Of a DNA stretch of 64,000 nucleotides, positions 34,839-46,700 are shown piece by piece (position 1 is the first letter of the stretch; each line of letters starts with the position of its first letter). Both the position numbers and the translations under genes were made by a program. The notes below the pieces were generated by a model. The model searched no databases and was not told the DNA's origin. It saw nothing but the letters and a program-made list of their open reading frames with translations. This DNA comes from Sphingomonas sp. IBVSS2 (GTDB lineage Bacteria > Pseudomonadota > Alphaproteobacteria > Sphingomonadales > Sphingomonadaceae): positions 842,146 through 906,145 of the forward strand of contig NZ_NFUR01000002.1 in assembly GCF_002127225.1 (NCBI RefSeq). The letters run 5' to 3'.

Positions 34839-36362
34839 ATGATGAGAGTTCAGCTGCGCATCCGTACGGTTCTCGTGGCCCTTTTTGCAGTGTCGGCGCC
34901 GCCGCTGCAGGCGCAGACCACCGGCATTCCCGTCAAGAATCTGGCCTGGGCAGACAGGCTGACCTGGGGTGTCGAAGGTTCGGCCGCCTCCCGCGCCGGC
35001 ACCGTGCCCGATGCCGGCCGCTGGCTCGACGCGCAGTTGCGCGACGGTCCCGAGGCGCTTCCGCCCGACGCGCAGCGCCAGGTGGATGCGATGCGCATCG
35101 TCCGCGAGCCGATGGCGCAACTGGTCGTCGAGGAGGATTCCGCGATCCGCGCCGCCAACGCGCTGACCGATCCCGACCAGCGCAAGGCGGCACGCGACGC
35201 CTATCAGAAGGACATGAACGTGCTTGCCGACGAAGCGCGCACCAGGTCGATCCTGCGTGCGCTCTACGCCCCGGATCAGTTGCGCGAGCAGATGACGTGG
35301 TTCTGGTTCAACCATTTCAACGTCCACGCGCCGAAGCGCGACATCCGCGCCATGGTCGGCGACTATGAAGACACGATCCATGCCCGCGCGCTGGGCAAGT
35401 TCCGTGACCTGCTCGAAGCGACGCTGCGCCATCCCGCGATGCTGCGCTATCTCGACAACGACCAGAATGCGGCGGGGCACATCAACGAGAATTACGCGCG
35501 CGAGATCATGGAGCTGCACACGATGGGCGTGGGCTCCGGCTATTCGCAGCAGGACGTGCAGGAACTGGCGCGGATCCTGACCGGCGTCGGCGTCGACCTG
35601 AAGCCCGATCCGCCCAAGCTGAAGCCGCAATGGCAACCGCTCTACGTCCGCGCCGGCCTGTTCGAATTCAATCCCGCGCGCCACGATTTCGGCGACAAGC
35701 ATTTCCTGGGGCACGATATCAAGGGGCGTGGTTTCGCCGAGGTTGCGGAAGCGCTCGACCTGATCGCTTCCTCGCCCGCGACCGCGCATCACGTTTCGCT
35801 CCAGATCGCGACCTATTTCATGGGCGATGCGCCCCCCGCGGACGTCGTGGCGCGCATGGAGCAGGCGTTCCGGCACAGCGATGGCGACATCGCCAGGGTG
35901 CTGCGCGCGATGATCGGGGCGCCGGGGTTCAGGGCCTCGCTCGGGACGGTGTTCAAGGATCCGGCCCATTATGCGATATCGGCCGTGCGCTACGCCTATG
36001 GCGACCGGGTGATCCTCAACACCCAGCCGATCGTCGGCTGGCTCAACCGGATGGGCGAAGGGCTGTACAACCACGAGACGCCCGACGGCTATGACATGCG
36101 GTCGGACGCCTGGTCCGGCCCCGGCCAGATGGCGACGCGGTTCGACATCGCCCGCCAGATCGGTGGCGGATCGGCCGGCCTGTTTCGCCCGCCGGGCGCC
36201 ACCGCCGACCAGCCGGCCTTTCCGCAGCTGCAGAATGCGCTCTATTTCGGCGGGCTAGGCACCACGCTGGGCCAGCCGACGCGCGACGCCCTGGCCAAGG
36301 CGACCTCGCCGCAGGAGTGGAACGCGCTGTTCCTGTCCTCCCCCGAATTCATGCACCGTTGA
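34839..36362 (+). CDS. Exported DUF1800 family protein
   Basis: Protein of 507 residues with a Sec-type signal peptide (RTVLVALFAVSAPPLQAQ). DUF1800 marks: MTWFWFNHFNVHAPK, the stretch LLEATLRHPAMLRYLDN, NENYAREIMELHTMGVGSGYSQQDVQELARILTG (described in parts) and FLGHDIKGRGFAE. Biochemical function of the family is not established. It is paired with a DUF1501 gene 18 bases downstream, the usual arrangement. The frame is open to 34737, but the ATG at 34839 (or 34842) starts the signal peptide. Confidence 0.88.
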   Translation: MMRVQLRIRTVLVALFAVSAPPLQAQTTGIPVKNLAWADRLTWGVEGSAASRAGTVPDAGRWLDAQLRDGPEALPPDAQRQVDAMRIVREPMAQLVVEEDSAIRAANALTDPDQRKAARDAYQKDMNVLADEARTRSILRALYAPDQLREQMTWFWFNHFNVHAPKRDIRAMVGDYEDTIHARALGKFRDLLEATLRHPAMLRYLDNDQNAAGHINENYAREIMELHTMGVGSGYSQQDVQELARILTGVGVDLKPDPPKLKPQWQPLYVRAGLFEFNPARHDFGDKHFLGHDIKGRGFAEVAEALDLIASSPATAHHVSLQIATYFMGDAPPADVVARMEQAFRHSDGDIARVLRAMIGAPGFRASLGTVFKDPAHYAISAVRYAYGDRVILNTQPIVGWLNRMGEGLYNHETPDGYDMRSDAWSGPGQMATRFDIARQIGGGSAGLFRPPGATADQPAFPQLQNALYFGGLGTTLGQPTRDALAKATSPQEWNALFLSSPEFMHR

Positions 36363-36380
36363 ACGGCAGGAGATGTCGCG

Positions 36381-37586
36381 ATGCCGCCTATCCAACGTCG
36401 AGATCTTCTGAAGGGTGCGGCCGCGTTCGCGCCGGCGATCGTGGCCGGCCGTGCCTTTGCCGCGCCGCAGGCCGGCAGCCGGCTGCTCGTCGTGTTCCTG
36501 CGGGGCGCCTATGACGCGACGAGCATCATCGTCCCGACGGGCAGCGATTTCTATTACCAGTCGCGCCCGACGATCGCGCTCGCCAGGCCCAATCCCGCCG
36601 ATCCGAAGGCGGCATTGCCCCTGGACGGCGACTGGAGCCTGCATCCCGCGCTCAAGGAAAGCATCCTTCCGCTATGGCGGCAGCGGCAGATCGCGTTCGT
36701 GCCGTTCGCCGGCACCGACGACCTGAGCCGCAGCCATTTCGAGACGCAGGACACGATAGAATTGGGCCAGCCCGTCGGCGGCTCGCGCAACTATGGCTCC
36801 GGCTTCCTGGCTCGCCTGGCGCAGATGCTGGGCAGGGACGACCGGCCCATCGCCTTCACCGATCAGTTGCCGCTGTGCTTCCGCGGCGATCCCGTGCCGG
36901 TGCCCAATCTCGGGCTCGCGAATGTCGGCAAGCCGATCGATCGGCGCCAGACGGCGATCATCGAGTCGATGTACGGCAAGCAAGGGCAGCTCGCGCAGTC
37001 GGTCGCCCAGGGCTTCCATGTGCGCGAGACCGTGTTCGAGACGCTCGACGAGGAAATGAAGGCGGCTGGCCGCGGTGCGGTGAGCAGCAAGGGGTTCGAA
37101 CTTTCGGCCCGGCGCATCGGCGCGCTGATGCGTGACCGGTTCAACCTGGCGTTCGTCGATGTCGGCGGATGGGATACGCACGTCAACCAGGGCAACGCGA
37201 CCGGCTATCTGGCCGACCGGATCGGCGAACTCGGACGCGGCCTGGCCGGTTTCGTCGACGCGATCGGCGCCAGGGCCTGGGGATCGACCACCGTGGTCGT
37301 CGTCTCCGAATTCGGCCGCACCTTCCGCGAGAACGGAGACAAGGGCACCGATCATGGCCATGGCAGCATCTATTGGGTGATGGGCGGCGACATTGCGGGC
37401 GGCCGGATGGCGGGTCCGCAGGTGGCGGTGTCGGCCGCGACGCTCAACCAGGCGCGCGACTTGCCGGTGCTGACCGATTACCGCGCGCTGATCGGCGGGC
37501 TGGTCGCGCGGCAATATGGGCTGTCGGCCGACCGGATGGCGACGGTCTTTCCTCAGGCGCGGCCGGCCGACCTGAAGCTGGTCTGA
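36381..37586 (+). CDS. Tat-exported DUF1501 family protein
   Basis: Protein of 401 residues with a twin-arginine signal, IQRRDLLKGAAAFAPAIVAG, preceded by AGGAGA. The body has LLVVFLRGAYDATSIIVP, SHFETQDTIELG, FVDVGGWDTHVNQG and VVVVSEFGRTFRENGDKGTDHGHGS, segments typical of DUF1501, which belongs to the alkaline-phosphatase/sulfatase-like fold (metal-binding DTH and DHGHG). Activity of these proteins is unproven. Two-gene unit with the DUF1800 protein; both act outside the cytoplasm. Confidence 0.9.
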   Translation: MPPIQRRDLLKGAAAFAPAIVAGRAFAAPQAGSRLLVVFLRGAYDATSIIVPTGSDFYYQSRPTIALARPNPADPKAALPLDGDWSLHPALKESILPLWRQRQIAFVPFAGTDDLSRSHFETQDTIELGQPVGGSRNYGSGFLARLAQMLGRDDRPIAFTDQLPLCFRGDPVPVPNLGLANVGKPIDRRQTAIIESMYGKQGQLAQSVAQGFHVRETVFETLDEEMKAAGRGAVSSKGFELSARRIGALMRDRFNLAFVDVGGWDTHVNQGNATGYLADRIGELGRGLAGFVDAIGARAWGSTTVVVVSEFGRTFRENGDKGTDHGHGSIYWVMGGDIAGGRMAGPQVAVSAATLNQARDLPVLTDYRALIGGLVARQYGLSADRMATVFPQARPADLKLV

Positions 37587-37626
37587 CGGCGCGCCGGACG
37601 AGGATGGCGACGGCGACGGATGACAA

Positions 37627-37659
37627 GAGAGCCCGTGCAGTCTTCCTGCCCGGGCTCTC
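37627..37659. terminator. Hairpin downstream of the DUF1501 gene
   Basis: Perfect 9-base stem (GAGAGCCCG at 37627-37635, complement at 37651-37659) with a 15-base loop, 41 bases after the DUF1501 stop. Probable terminator of the plus-strand pair. Confidence 0.65.
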
Positions 37660-37684
37660 GGCCCCCCCGAGTGAGGCCCGCAAC

Positions 37685-37732
37685 GGCGCCACGGTGCGGA
37701 GCGGGATTCCAAACCCTCCGCACCGTGGCGCC
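37685..37732. terminator. Strong hairpin downstream of the giant autotransporter gene
   Basis: Perfect 16-base inverted repeat (GGCGCCACGGTGCGGA at 37685-37700, complement at 37717-37732) with a 16-base loop, eight bases past the autotransporter stop on the minus strand. The longest uninterrupted stem seen in the window. Together with the neighbouring hairpin it separates two convergent units. Confidence 0.75.
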
Positions 37733-37740
37733 GACTGTCG

Positions 37741-40700
37741 TCAGAAACCGATCTTCACGCGGACCGATGCGCGGCCCTCGCGGGTGTTCTCGCCCGCCGA
37801 GCCTTCCAGCGCGATGCCCAGGCGGACATTCTTGCTGGCCCGGGCATCGATGCCCACGCCCAGCGTGCCGAGCACCGGGGCGATCCGCACGCCGCTCACG
37901 CCGAAGCCACCGGTGCCGCTCGGCGCACCCGAGAAGCGGACGGTGCCCACGGTATCGAGATCGCCCGAATTGTAGCGGACGCCCATGCTGACCCAGGGCA
38001 TCGCCGTGCCCCCGCCGGTCTTCACCCTCGCGCCGAGGCGCAGCTCCGCGCCTGCGGTGAACAGGTCGCGGTTGGCCGATGCCATCTGCAGGCCCAGGCC
38101 GCCGGTTGCATTCTCGGCAAAGCCGTCGCGCTGGTCGCGGACCTTGCTTGCGCTGCCGATCAGGGCAAGGCGCAGGCCGTTCGCGAACTCGGTGCGGAAG
38201 CCGCCGGAGACGCCCACCGAATAGCCGGTGGCGTGGATGTCGCCGGTGGCGAGCGCCGTGGTGGTGCCGATGGCCAGCGTGCGCTTGCTGTTCAGGTCGC
38301 TCGAATACCAGCTGCCCGAGGCGGCGACGAAGGCGCTGCCCGCATCGTAGCTCAGATAGCCGCCCAGCTGATACTGGTTGCCGCTCACCGTCGAGGCGCG
38401 GCTGTCCATATCCGCATCGATCTGGGCGACGCCGCCGGCGATGCCCGCGGTGAAGCCGTCCAGCCGGGTCTCCACGCCCATGGCGACGCCCGCCACGGTG
38501 GTGTCGAGGCCGGCATGCACGCTGCCGCCCAGCAGCTTCTGATAGCCGCCATAGACCTGGCCCCAGACGCCGCCATTGCCCGTATCGCCATTGTCGCCGC
38601 CCGGCAGCGTCGCGCCGGAGAGTGCGCTGGCGAAGCCGTTGCCCGCCGTGCTGGTGGTGCGGACATCGGCCAGGCTCGCGCCGGCGAACCCGCCGCCGAT
38701 CAGCGCATCGCTGCCGTCGCCCACGCGCCGGCGGAGCAGGTCGGTGAACAGATTGTTCGCCGAAATCGTCGCGGTCGAGACATTGGCGAGGGCTTCGCCG
38801 CTGAAGGTCCTGAACGCCGCGACGCGCTGCTGGGTGTCGAGCGAAGTGATCGTGTTGAGCGTCGCCGCCCATTGATCCGAGGCGTTGCCGGTGGTGGAGT
38901 TGCCGAGCGCATTGGCGACGGCGAGCGTGTTGGTGTCGCCCGCCGCCACGCCGTCGTTGAACTCCATGTTCTTCTGCACCTGGAGGACGACTGCGTTGGC
39001 GACCAGATCGTAGCGCAGGCGCCACTTCAGGTTCGGGTTGCTCGCCACGGTGGCGAACACCGAGCCGTTGGCGAAGGTGCCGGTGAGGGCGTTCGCCTGG
39101 ACGATGGTGTAGAGCTGGTTGAAGCGATAGTCGCTTGCCGCCGCGGTCAGCGCGTTGACCTGCACCGAGCCGCCCGTGAGCGTGGCCGCGCCGTTCACCT
39201 TGATGCTGTCCGAAGCGAAGTTCAGGCTCGTGCCGCCGAAATCGAAGAGCAGGGTGCCGCCGCTGACGGCCAGGCTGCCCACGGTGAAGCTGCCGATCGG
39301 GTTGATCGCGCCCAGCGCGCCGGTGGCGAGGCCACCCGGCGAGAAGGTGCCCGAGTTGATCGTCAGCGCGCCCGCCAGCGTGCCGCCGCCGATCAGCGTA
39401 CCGCCCTGGACGCGCATGCCGCCCTGGGTGGCGCCGGAGAAGGCGAGGGTGCCCGCCGACACGTCGAAGCGCCCGGTGGTGGCGAAGCTGCCGGCCAGCG
39501 TCAGCGTGCCGATGCCCTGCTTGTCGATCGAGCCCGATCCGGTGATCGCGCCGCCAAAGGCCGAGTTGGAACCGCTCGCCAGGGTCAGGCGGCCGGTGCC
39601 CAGCGCGATCGTGCCGGGGCCGGAGATGCTGGCGATGGTCTCGTTATAGTTGGCCAGGTCGAAGGCCGCGCCCGAGGCGACTCCGATCGTCGCGCCGTCG
39701 GCCAGGCGGTCGCTGGCCCCCAGGCGCAGCGTGCCGGCCTGTACGGTGACGGTGTTCGCGGCCGCCGTGCCGGTCAGCACCGAGGTGCCGCCCATGTTGT
39801 AGAGCGTGCCCGCGCCGAGGCTGGCGTTCACGGTCGCGCCGGTGAGCTGGTACTGGCTGGCGGTCAGCGTGCCGGTGCCGGCAAGCGTGCCGTTCAGGCC
39901 GAGCAGGCCGACCGTGTCGCTGTACGCGCCGATATCCAGCGTGGCACTCGAGGCGACGGTGACATTGGCGGTGTCGGCCAGGCGGTTTGCCGCGCCGAGC
40001 GCCAGGGTGCCGCCATTGACGGCAACATCGCCGCCCGCGGTGCCGTTCAGGCTCAGCGTGCCGGCCTGGATGACGAGCGGACCTGCCGCGTTGCCGTTGA
40101 GCGTCGAGCTGCCGCCCAGGTTGAACAATGTGCCTGCACCGAGGTTGGCGTTCACGATCGCGCCGGTCAGCTGGTACTGGCTGGCGGTGAGGGTGCCGGT
40201 GCCGGCCAGCGTTCCGTTCAGGCCGAGCAGGCCGACCGTGTCGCTGTACGCGCCGAGGTTGAGCGTTGCGCCCGAGGCCACGGCGACATTGGCGGTGTCG
40301 GCCAGGCGGTTCGATGCGCCGAGCGCCAAGGTGCCGCCATTGACGGCAACATCGCCGCCCGCGGTGCCGTTCAGGCTCAGCGTGCCGGCCTGGATGACGA
40401 GCGGACCTGCCGCGTTGCCGTTGAGCGTCGAGCTACCACCCAGGTTGAACAGCGTGCCCGCGCCCAGATTGGCGTTCATGATTGCGCCGGTCAGCTGATA
40501 TTGGCTGGCGGTCAGCGTGCCGGTGCCGGCCAGCGTGCCGCCGAGCGCGAAGATGCCCACCGTGTCGCTGTTCGCGCCGATATCCAGCGTTGCGCCCGAG
40601 GCGACAGCGACATTGGCGGTGTCGGCCAGGCGGTTTGCCGCGCCGAGCGCCAGGGTGCCGGCATTGACGGCGACATCGCCTCCGGCGGTGCCGTTCAGCG

Positions 40701-43700
40701 TCAGCGTGCCGGCCTGCACGACGAGCGGACCTGCCGCGTTGCCGTTGAGCGTCGAGCTGCCGCCCAGGTTGAACAGCGTGCCCGCGCCCAGATTGGCGTT
40801 CACGGTCGCGCCGGTGAGCTGATACTGGCTGGCAGTCAGCGTGCCGGTGCCGGCCAGCGCGCCGTTGAGACCGAGCAGGCCGATCGTGTCGGTATATGCG
40901 CCGATATCCAGCGTGGCGCCCGAGGCGACAGCGACATTGGCGGTGTCGGCCAGGCGGTTCGCCGCGCCGAGCACCAGGGTGCCGGCATTGACGGCGACAT
41001 CGCCGCCCGCGGTGCCGTTCAGGCTCAGCGTGCCGGCCTGCACGACGAGCGGCCCTGCCGCATTGCCGTTGAGGGTCGAGCTGCCGGCCAGGTTGAACAG
41101 CGTGCCCGCGCCCAGATTGGCGTTCACGGTAGCGCCGGTCAGCTGATACTGGCTGGCGGTCAGCGTGCCGGTGCCGGCCAGCGTGCCGTTCAGGCCGAGC
41201 AGGCCCACCGTGTCGCTGTATGCGCCGATATCCAGCGTCGCGCCCGATGCGACGGCGACATTGGCGGTGTCGGCCAGGCGGTTCGATGCGCCGAGCGCCA
41301 GGGTGCCGCCATTGACGGCGACGTCGCCCCCGGCGGTGCCGTTCAGGCTCAGCGTGCCGGCCTGGATGACGAGCGGCCCTGCCGCATTGCCGTTCAGCGT
41401 CGAGCTGCCACCCAGGTTGAACAATGTGCCTGCACCGAGGTTGGCGTTCACGATCGCGCCGGTCAGCTGGTACTGGCTGGCGGTCAGCGTGCCGGTGCCG
41501 GCCAGCGTGCCGTTGAGACCGAGGGCGCCGATCGTGTCGCTATACGCGCCGACATCCAGCGTCGCGCCCGATGCGACGGCGACATTGGCGGTGTCGGCCA
41601 GGCGGTTTGCCGCGCCGAGCGCCAGCGTGCCGCCCCGGACCGTGATGTCGCCGCCGGCAGTGCCGTTCAGCGTCGACGTGCCGCTCAGATTGTAGACGGG
41701 GCCCGCGCCCAGATTGGCGTTCACCGTCGCGCCGGTCAGCTCATATTCGCTGGCGGTCAGCGTGCCCGAACCCGCCAGCGTGCCGGCGATGGCGGCGATG
41801 GCCACCGTGTCGCTGTTCGCGCCCAGGTCGACCGTGCTTCCGGCCCGGACGACCAGCGTCGAGCTGTCGGCCAGCACGTTCGAGGCACCGAGCGTGAGCG
41901 TGCCCGCCACCACGGTCTGGCCGGTATAGGCATTGGCGCCCGACAGGGTGGCAGCGCCGGCGATCACCAGGTTGCCGCTGCCCGAGATCGCGCCCGCAAA
42001 GTTGGTGTCGTTGCCGAGCAGGGTCAGCGCGTTGGCGCCAAGCGACACCGCGCCGGTTCCCGACAGGCTGCCGATCGCTTCCGACGCGCCCAGCTGCAGC
42101 GTGCCGCCGGTCATGGACACCGTGGCCGTATCGTCGATGGCGTTGCCGCCCGAGAGCAGCAGCGTGCCGTCGGCGATCGTCCACGAGGTCATGCTCGTCG
42201 GGGCCGAGAGGGTCCAGGTGCCGCTGCCCGACTTGGCCGCGCTCCCGAAGTTCATCACGTCGCCCAGCGTTGCCGTTCCGCTGCCCGTCAGCGTCAGCGT
42301 GTTGTTGCCCGCATAGCCGCCATCCAGGACGCCGGTCACGATCGCGCTGGTGTCGAGCGTGATCCGGTCGTCGCCCGTGCCGCCGGCATAGCCGCCGTTG
42401 AGCGTGCCCGAGATGTTGACCACGCGGTCGCCGGTGCCGCCGGAGAAGATCTTGCCGGTGGTCGAGCCCGCGTCGAGATTGACCGTGATCGTGCCGGTGC
42501 CGTCGAGATACATGCCGCCCAGGCCGCCGGTGATCGTGCCGCCCGACTGGTTGGTGAAACTGCCACCCCCGCTGGTCCACAGGCCGTAGCCGCCGGTGCC
42601 GCCGGTGAGGCCGCCCGAGTTGATGACCGTGCCGCCCGCGCCCAGATAGACTGCGGTCTCATCGCGCGACGTCACGCTGCCCGCGTTGGTCAGCTTCGAG
42701 CCGGCATCGTACAGTGCCACGGTGGTGCCCTGGCTGGTGATCAGGCCGCCGGCATTGTTGGTGATCGTGGCTGCGCCGCTGCCGACATAGACGGCGGGGT
42801 AGCCGTTGCGCGACTGGATCGTGCCCGAATTGTCGATCGTGCCGCCCTGGGCGAGGTACACCGCGTTGTTGGTATTGCCGGTGATCGTGCCGTGGGCGCC
42901 GTTGATCAGCTTGATATTGGCGGCATCGCCATAGACACCGCGAGTGCCGCTGACGGTGCCGTCATTGTCGAGCAGCGCGTTGGCACCACTCAGATACACG
43001 GCCGCGTTGCCGGTGCTGGTGATAGAGCCGAGATTGTGCACGCTCTGGTTCGCGCCATAGGCAGTCACAGCGATATTGCTGCTGGTCAGGCTGCCCGTCG
43101 CCGCCACATCGAGGCGGCTGGCGTCCGCGCCCAGATCGACGCTCACATAAGCGCCGGTGCCGGTCGCGCCGCTGATCGCGACTCTCGATGCGTCCTGTAT
43201 CAGGATCGAGCCGTTGAAGCTGTTGGTGCCGGAGAAGGTGAGGGTGTTGCCGGCCGCCAGCCCGCCCACGCGCACATTGCCGTTGCCGGTGATGTTCTGC
43301 GAGACGGTGCCGCTATAGGCCTGCTGATAGGCGAGGGTGCCGTTGTTGACGATGGCGGAGCCCGAGATCGTGTCGCTGGCGCCCTGGAGCGTCGCGCCCA
43401 GGTTGACAATGGTGGTGCCCGTCCAGCGGTTGGCGGTGTTGGTCAGCACGATGGTGCCCTGGCCGCCGATCACCAGGTCCTGGCTCGGATCGACGCCTGC
43501 GCCGGCGCCGGTGGTGATCGCGCCGGTCAGCGTCGCGGTCACGCCCGCATCGGCGTTCAGCGTCGACGGGTTGGCCGAGGACGGGGTGACCACTTCCAGC
43601 GAGATGTTGTTGGCATAGCTGCCGGTGGCGCCGAAGGTCGCGGTCGGGTCGATCATGTGGATCGTGCCCGTGCCGAAGGCGCCCGCCGTTGCCGCACGGA

Positions 43701-46700
43701 TCGCGCCGCCATTGACATAGATGTCGCCGGTGAGGCCGCTCGTGCCGTCGAAGGTGATCGTGCCCGCGGGCGCGCCGCCGATGCCGGCGTAGATCGCCTG
43801 GTTGGGATCGTTGCTCGGGCCGGTCAGCGTCATGTCGCCGGAGACCAGGCCGATGCTGTCGAAGTTGATGAAGTTGGCCAGGCTGACATTGTAGCTCTGT
43901 CCGGCGCCGAAATCGGCGAACAGCTTGTCGTAGCCCGCGCCGCCGTCGACGATGCCGCTGATCGTGCCGCCGAAATAGGTGAAGCTGTCGTCGCCGTCGC
44001 CCAGGTACACATTGCGGATCTGGCCGGAGCGCATGATGACGTTGTCGGTGCCGGCGCCCGACCTGGCGTCGTAATCGCCATAGACGATGCCCGACAGGTC
44101 GAGTTTGCGCGTGCCGTTGCCGGTCGAGACGATGCTGCCATACATCGCCGAGCCGACCTCGTTGGTCATGTTGACCGTGCCGTCGCCGGAGAGCAGCACC
44201 GCGCCCGTGGTGCCGACGAACGCGCCGCTCATAAGGTTGGTGATCGTCGAGGTCTGGCCCGCCGCCGTGTCCAGCGAGACGCCGTAGCCGGTATTGCCCT
44301 GGATGGTGCCGGAGTTCACGATCGTCGCCGCGCCGCCCGTGATGACCAGGCCGTTGGCGCCGCCGACGATGGTGCCGCCATTGTTGGCGCCGCGGGTGTT
44401 GGTCACCGTGCCGCCGGCCGTGAACCGGACGCCGTCGCCGGTGCTGTAGTCCTGGTTGATCTGCCAATATTGGGTGACCGTATTGGCCGCGGTGCCGACG
44501 GCGATGATGCCGGTGTTGTTCAGCGTCTGATAGTCGTCGCTGCCGATCACGCCGCCGGTGCGGCCGACGATGATGCCGGCATTGGTGATCGTGCTTGCGC
44601 CGGCCGAGACGGTGACGCCATTGCCTTCGGCGACGATCAGGCTGCCGGCCTGGTTCCCGAGCGTGCCGCCGAGCATGGCGACGCCGCTATAGTCGGCGTC
44701 GGTCGAGCGGATCAGTCCGGCATTGGTCACGGTGGTGCCGGCCTGGGCGAAGACGCCGTTGCCCAGGTTGCCGATCACCGTGGCGCCATGCGCGATGGTC
44801 AGGCTCGTGCCGCTGTTGGCCAGGGTGACGGCCGTGCCGTCGCTGCCGATCTGGACGGTGCCGTCGAGCGTCAGCGTGCCGTCGGTGACGGTCCAGCCGC
44901 CGATGTTGGCCGACGCGCCGGTCAGCGTCAGATCGCCGCCATTGAGGGAGAGCTGCTTGAAATTGCGGACCTTGGTGAGGTCGAGCGTGGTCGGGGTGGA
45001 GACGCTGGCGTTGAACCTGTCGAAGCCGATGGCGTCGGCTTGGATGCTGGTGAAGCTGCCGCCATACCAGTTGACCGTGTCGTTGCCGTTGCCGAGCACG
45101 ATCGCGCCATTGGTGACCGAGCCGGCATAGAGGCTGATCGTGTTGTCGTTATTGCCGGTCAGGTAGATCGCATAATTGCCGCCGGTGATCGTGCCGCTGT
45201 TGTTTATGTTCACCGCGGTGGTGCCGCCTGAATAGACGCCGTAGTTGCCGCCGACGATCGTCGCGCCGACACCGTTGGTGAGGTAGCCGCCATTGAAGAC
45301 GACGCCGCTGCCGGTGCCGTTCGCCGTGAAGGTGCCGGAGGTGCCGCCCGAAAGCGTGCCCGCGCCGATGAAGCCGGCATTGTTGATGTTCGCGGTGGCG
45401 CCGCCCTGGACGCCCCAGCCCTGGCCGACGATCACGCCGCTCGCCTGGTTGGTGACTACGGCGTTGCCGAACTGCTGATAGACGCCGCGGCTGCCCGTGC
45501 CGGTGCCGACGAGGGTACCGCCATTGTCGACGGACACGCTTGCGCTTCCCGAATAGACGCCGCCGGCGGTGCCGCTGATCAGGCCGCCCGACTGGTTGTT
45601 GAGCGTGCCCCCGGCGGCGGGGACGAAGCGCACCCCATAGCCCAGCGTCGCATTGGTGCCGCCGGTGATCGTGCCCCAGTTGTAGATGGTGTTGCCGGTG
45701 CCCAGCAGGTTCACGCCCGCGTTCGTCGTGGCGGTGATGGTGCCGGTGTTGCCCAGGCCCAGCGTGCCGGTCGCAGTGATACCGGAGGCACCGCTGATCG
45801 TGCCGTTATACTGGTTGGAGACGCTGCCCGAGCTCAGCGTGATGCCGGTGCCGGCGCTGGGGGTGTAAGTGTCGGTCGACGCGTTGTACGTCGCCGCGGC
45901 GATCAGGCCGCTGTTGTTGACGATGCCGCCCGCCTGCATCGACGCGCCACCGGTGACGCCCAGGATACGGCCGCCGGCATTGTTGGTCAGGGTGCTGGCG
46001 TTCTCGACGCCATAATATTGATAGCCGGCGATCGCGCCCGAATTGGTCACCGTGCCGCCCGCCGTGACGTATACGCCGTCCCAGCCGCCGGTGATCAGGC
46101 CGGTGGCATAGTTGGTCACCTTGCCGGCGCCGCCCGAGACATAGACGCCGTTGGTGCGAACATTCGAGGTCGAGCCGAACGCGACGCCCAGGATCTGGCC
46201 GGAATTGTTGATGGTGGTCGCCGCGGTCGAGGTGATTGCGTTGGTGTCGCTGCCGTTGCCGCCCAGGAACGAGCCGCGGATCACGCCGCCCGCCTGGTTG
46301 GTGATCGTGCCGCCCACCGCCTGGATGCCGTTGCCGCCGCCTGCGACCAGCGTGCCGCTGGTGCCGCCCGAGAGCGTGCCCGCCGCGATCGTGCCGCTGT
46401 TGGTGATGCTGGCCGCGCTGCCGGTGAGGACGCCGCCGACGCGGCCGACGATGAGGCCGGCATTGGTGAGGCCGAGCCCGCCCGAGCCGGCCGCGTAGAT
46501 GCCATAGCCGTTCGTGCCGCCGGCATTGCCCTGGCCGACGATCCTGCCGGTGCCGTAGTTGGTGACGGTGAGGTTGCCCGAGCCGTTCTGGTTCTCGATC
46601 GCGTTGGCGAGGTTGCTGGCGATCAGGCCGTAATTGTTGACCGACAGCAGGCCGGTGGCGATCACGCCGTCCGAGCCGAGATGGTTGATGCCGGTATTCC

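Noticed and set aside
39781..41784. Regular repeats resembling a CRISPR-like array
   Set aside because: Units are 324 bases, in frame and coding, with no unique spacers.
38233..45231. 2,332-codon open frame on the plus strand
   Set aside because: Antisense to the autotransporter gene; its Arg/Ala/Gly/Asp-rich product simply mirrors the repeat-rich GC pattern of the real gene.
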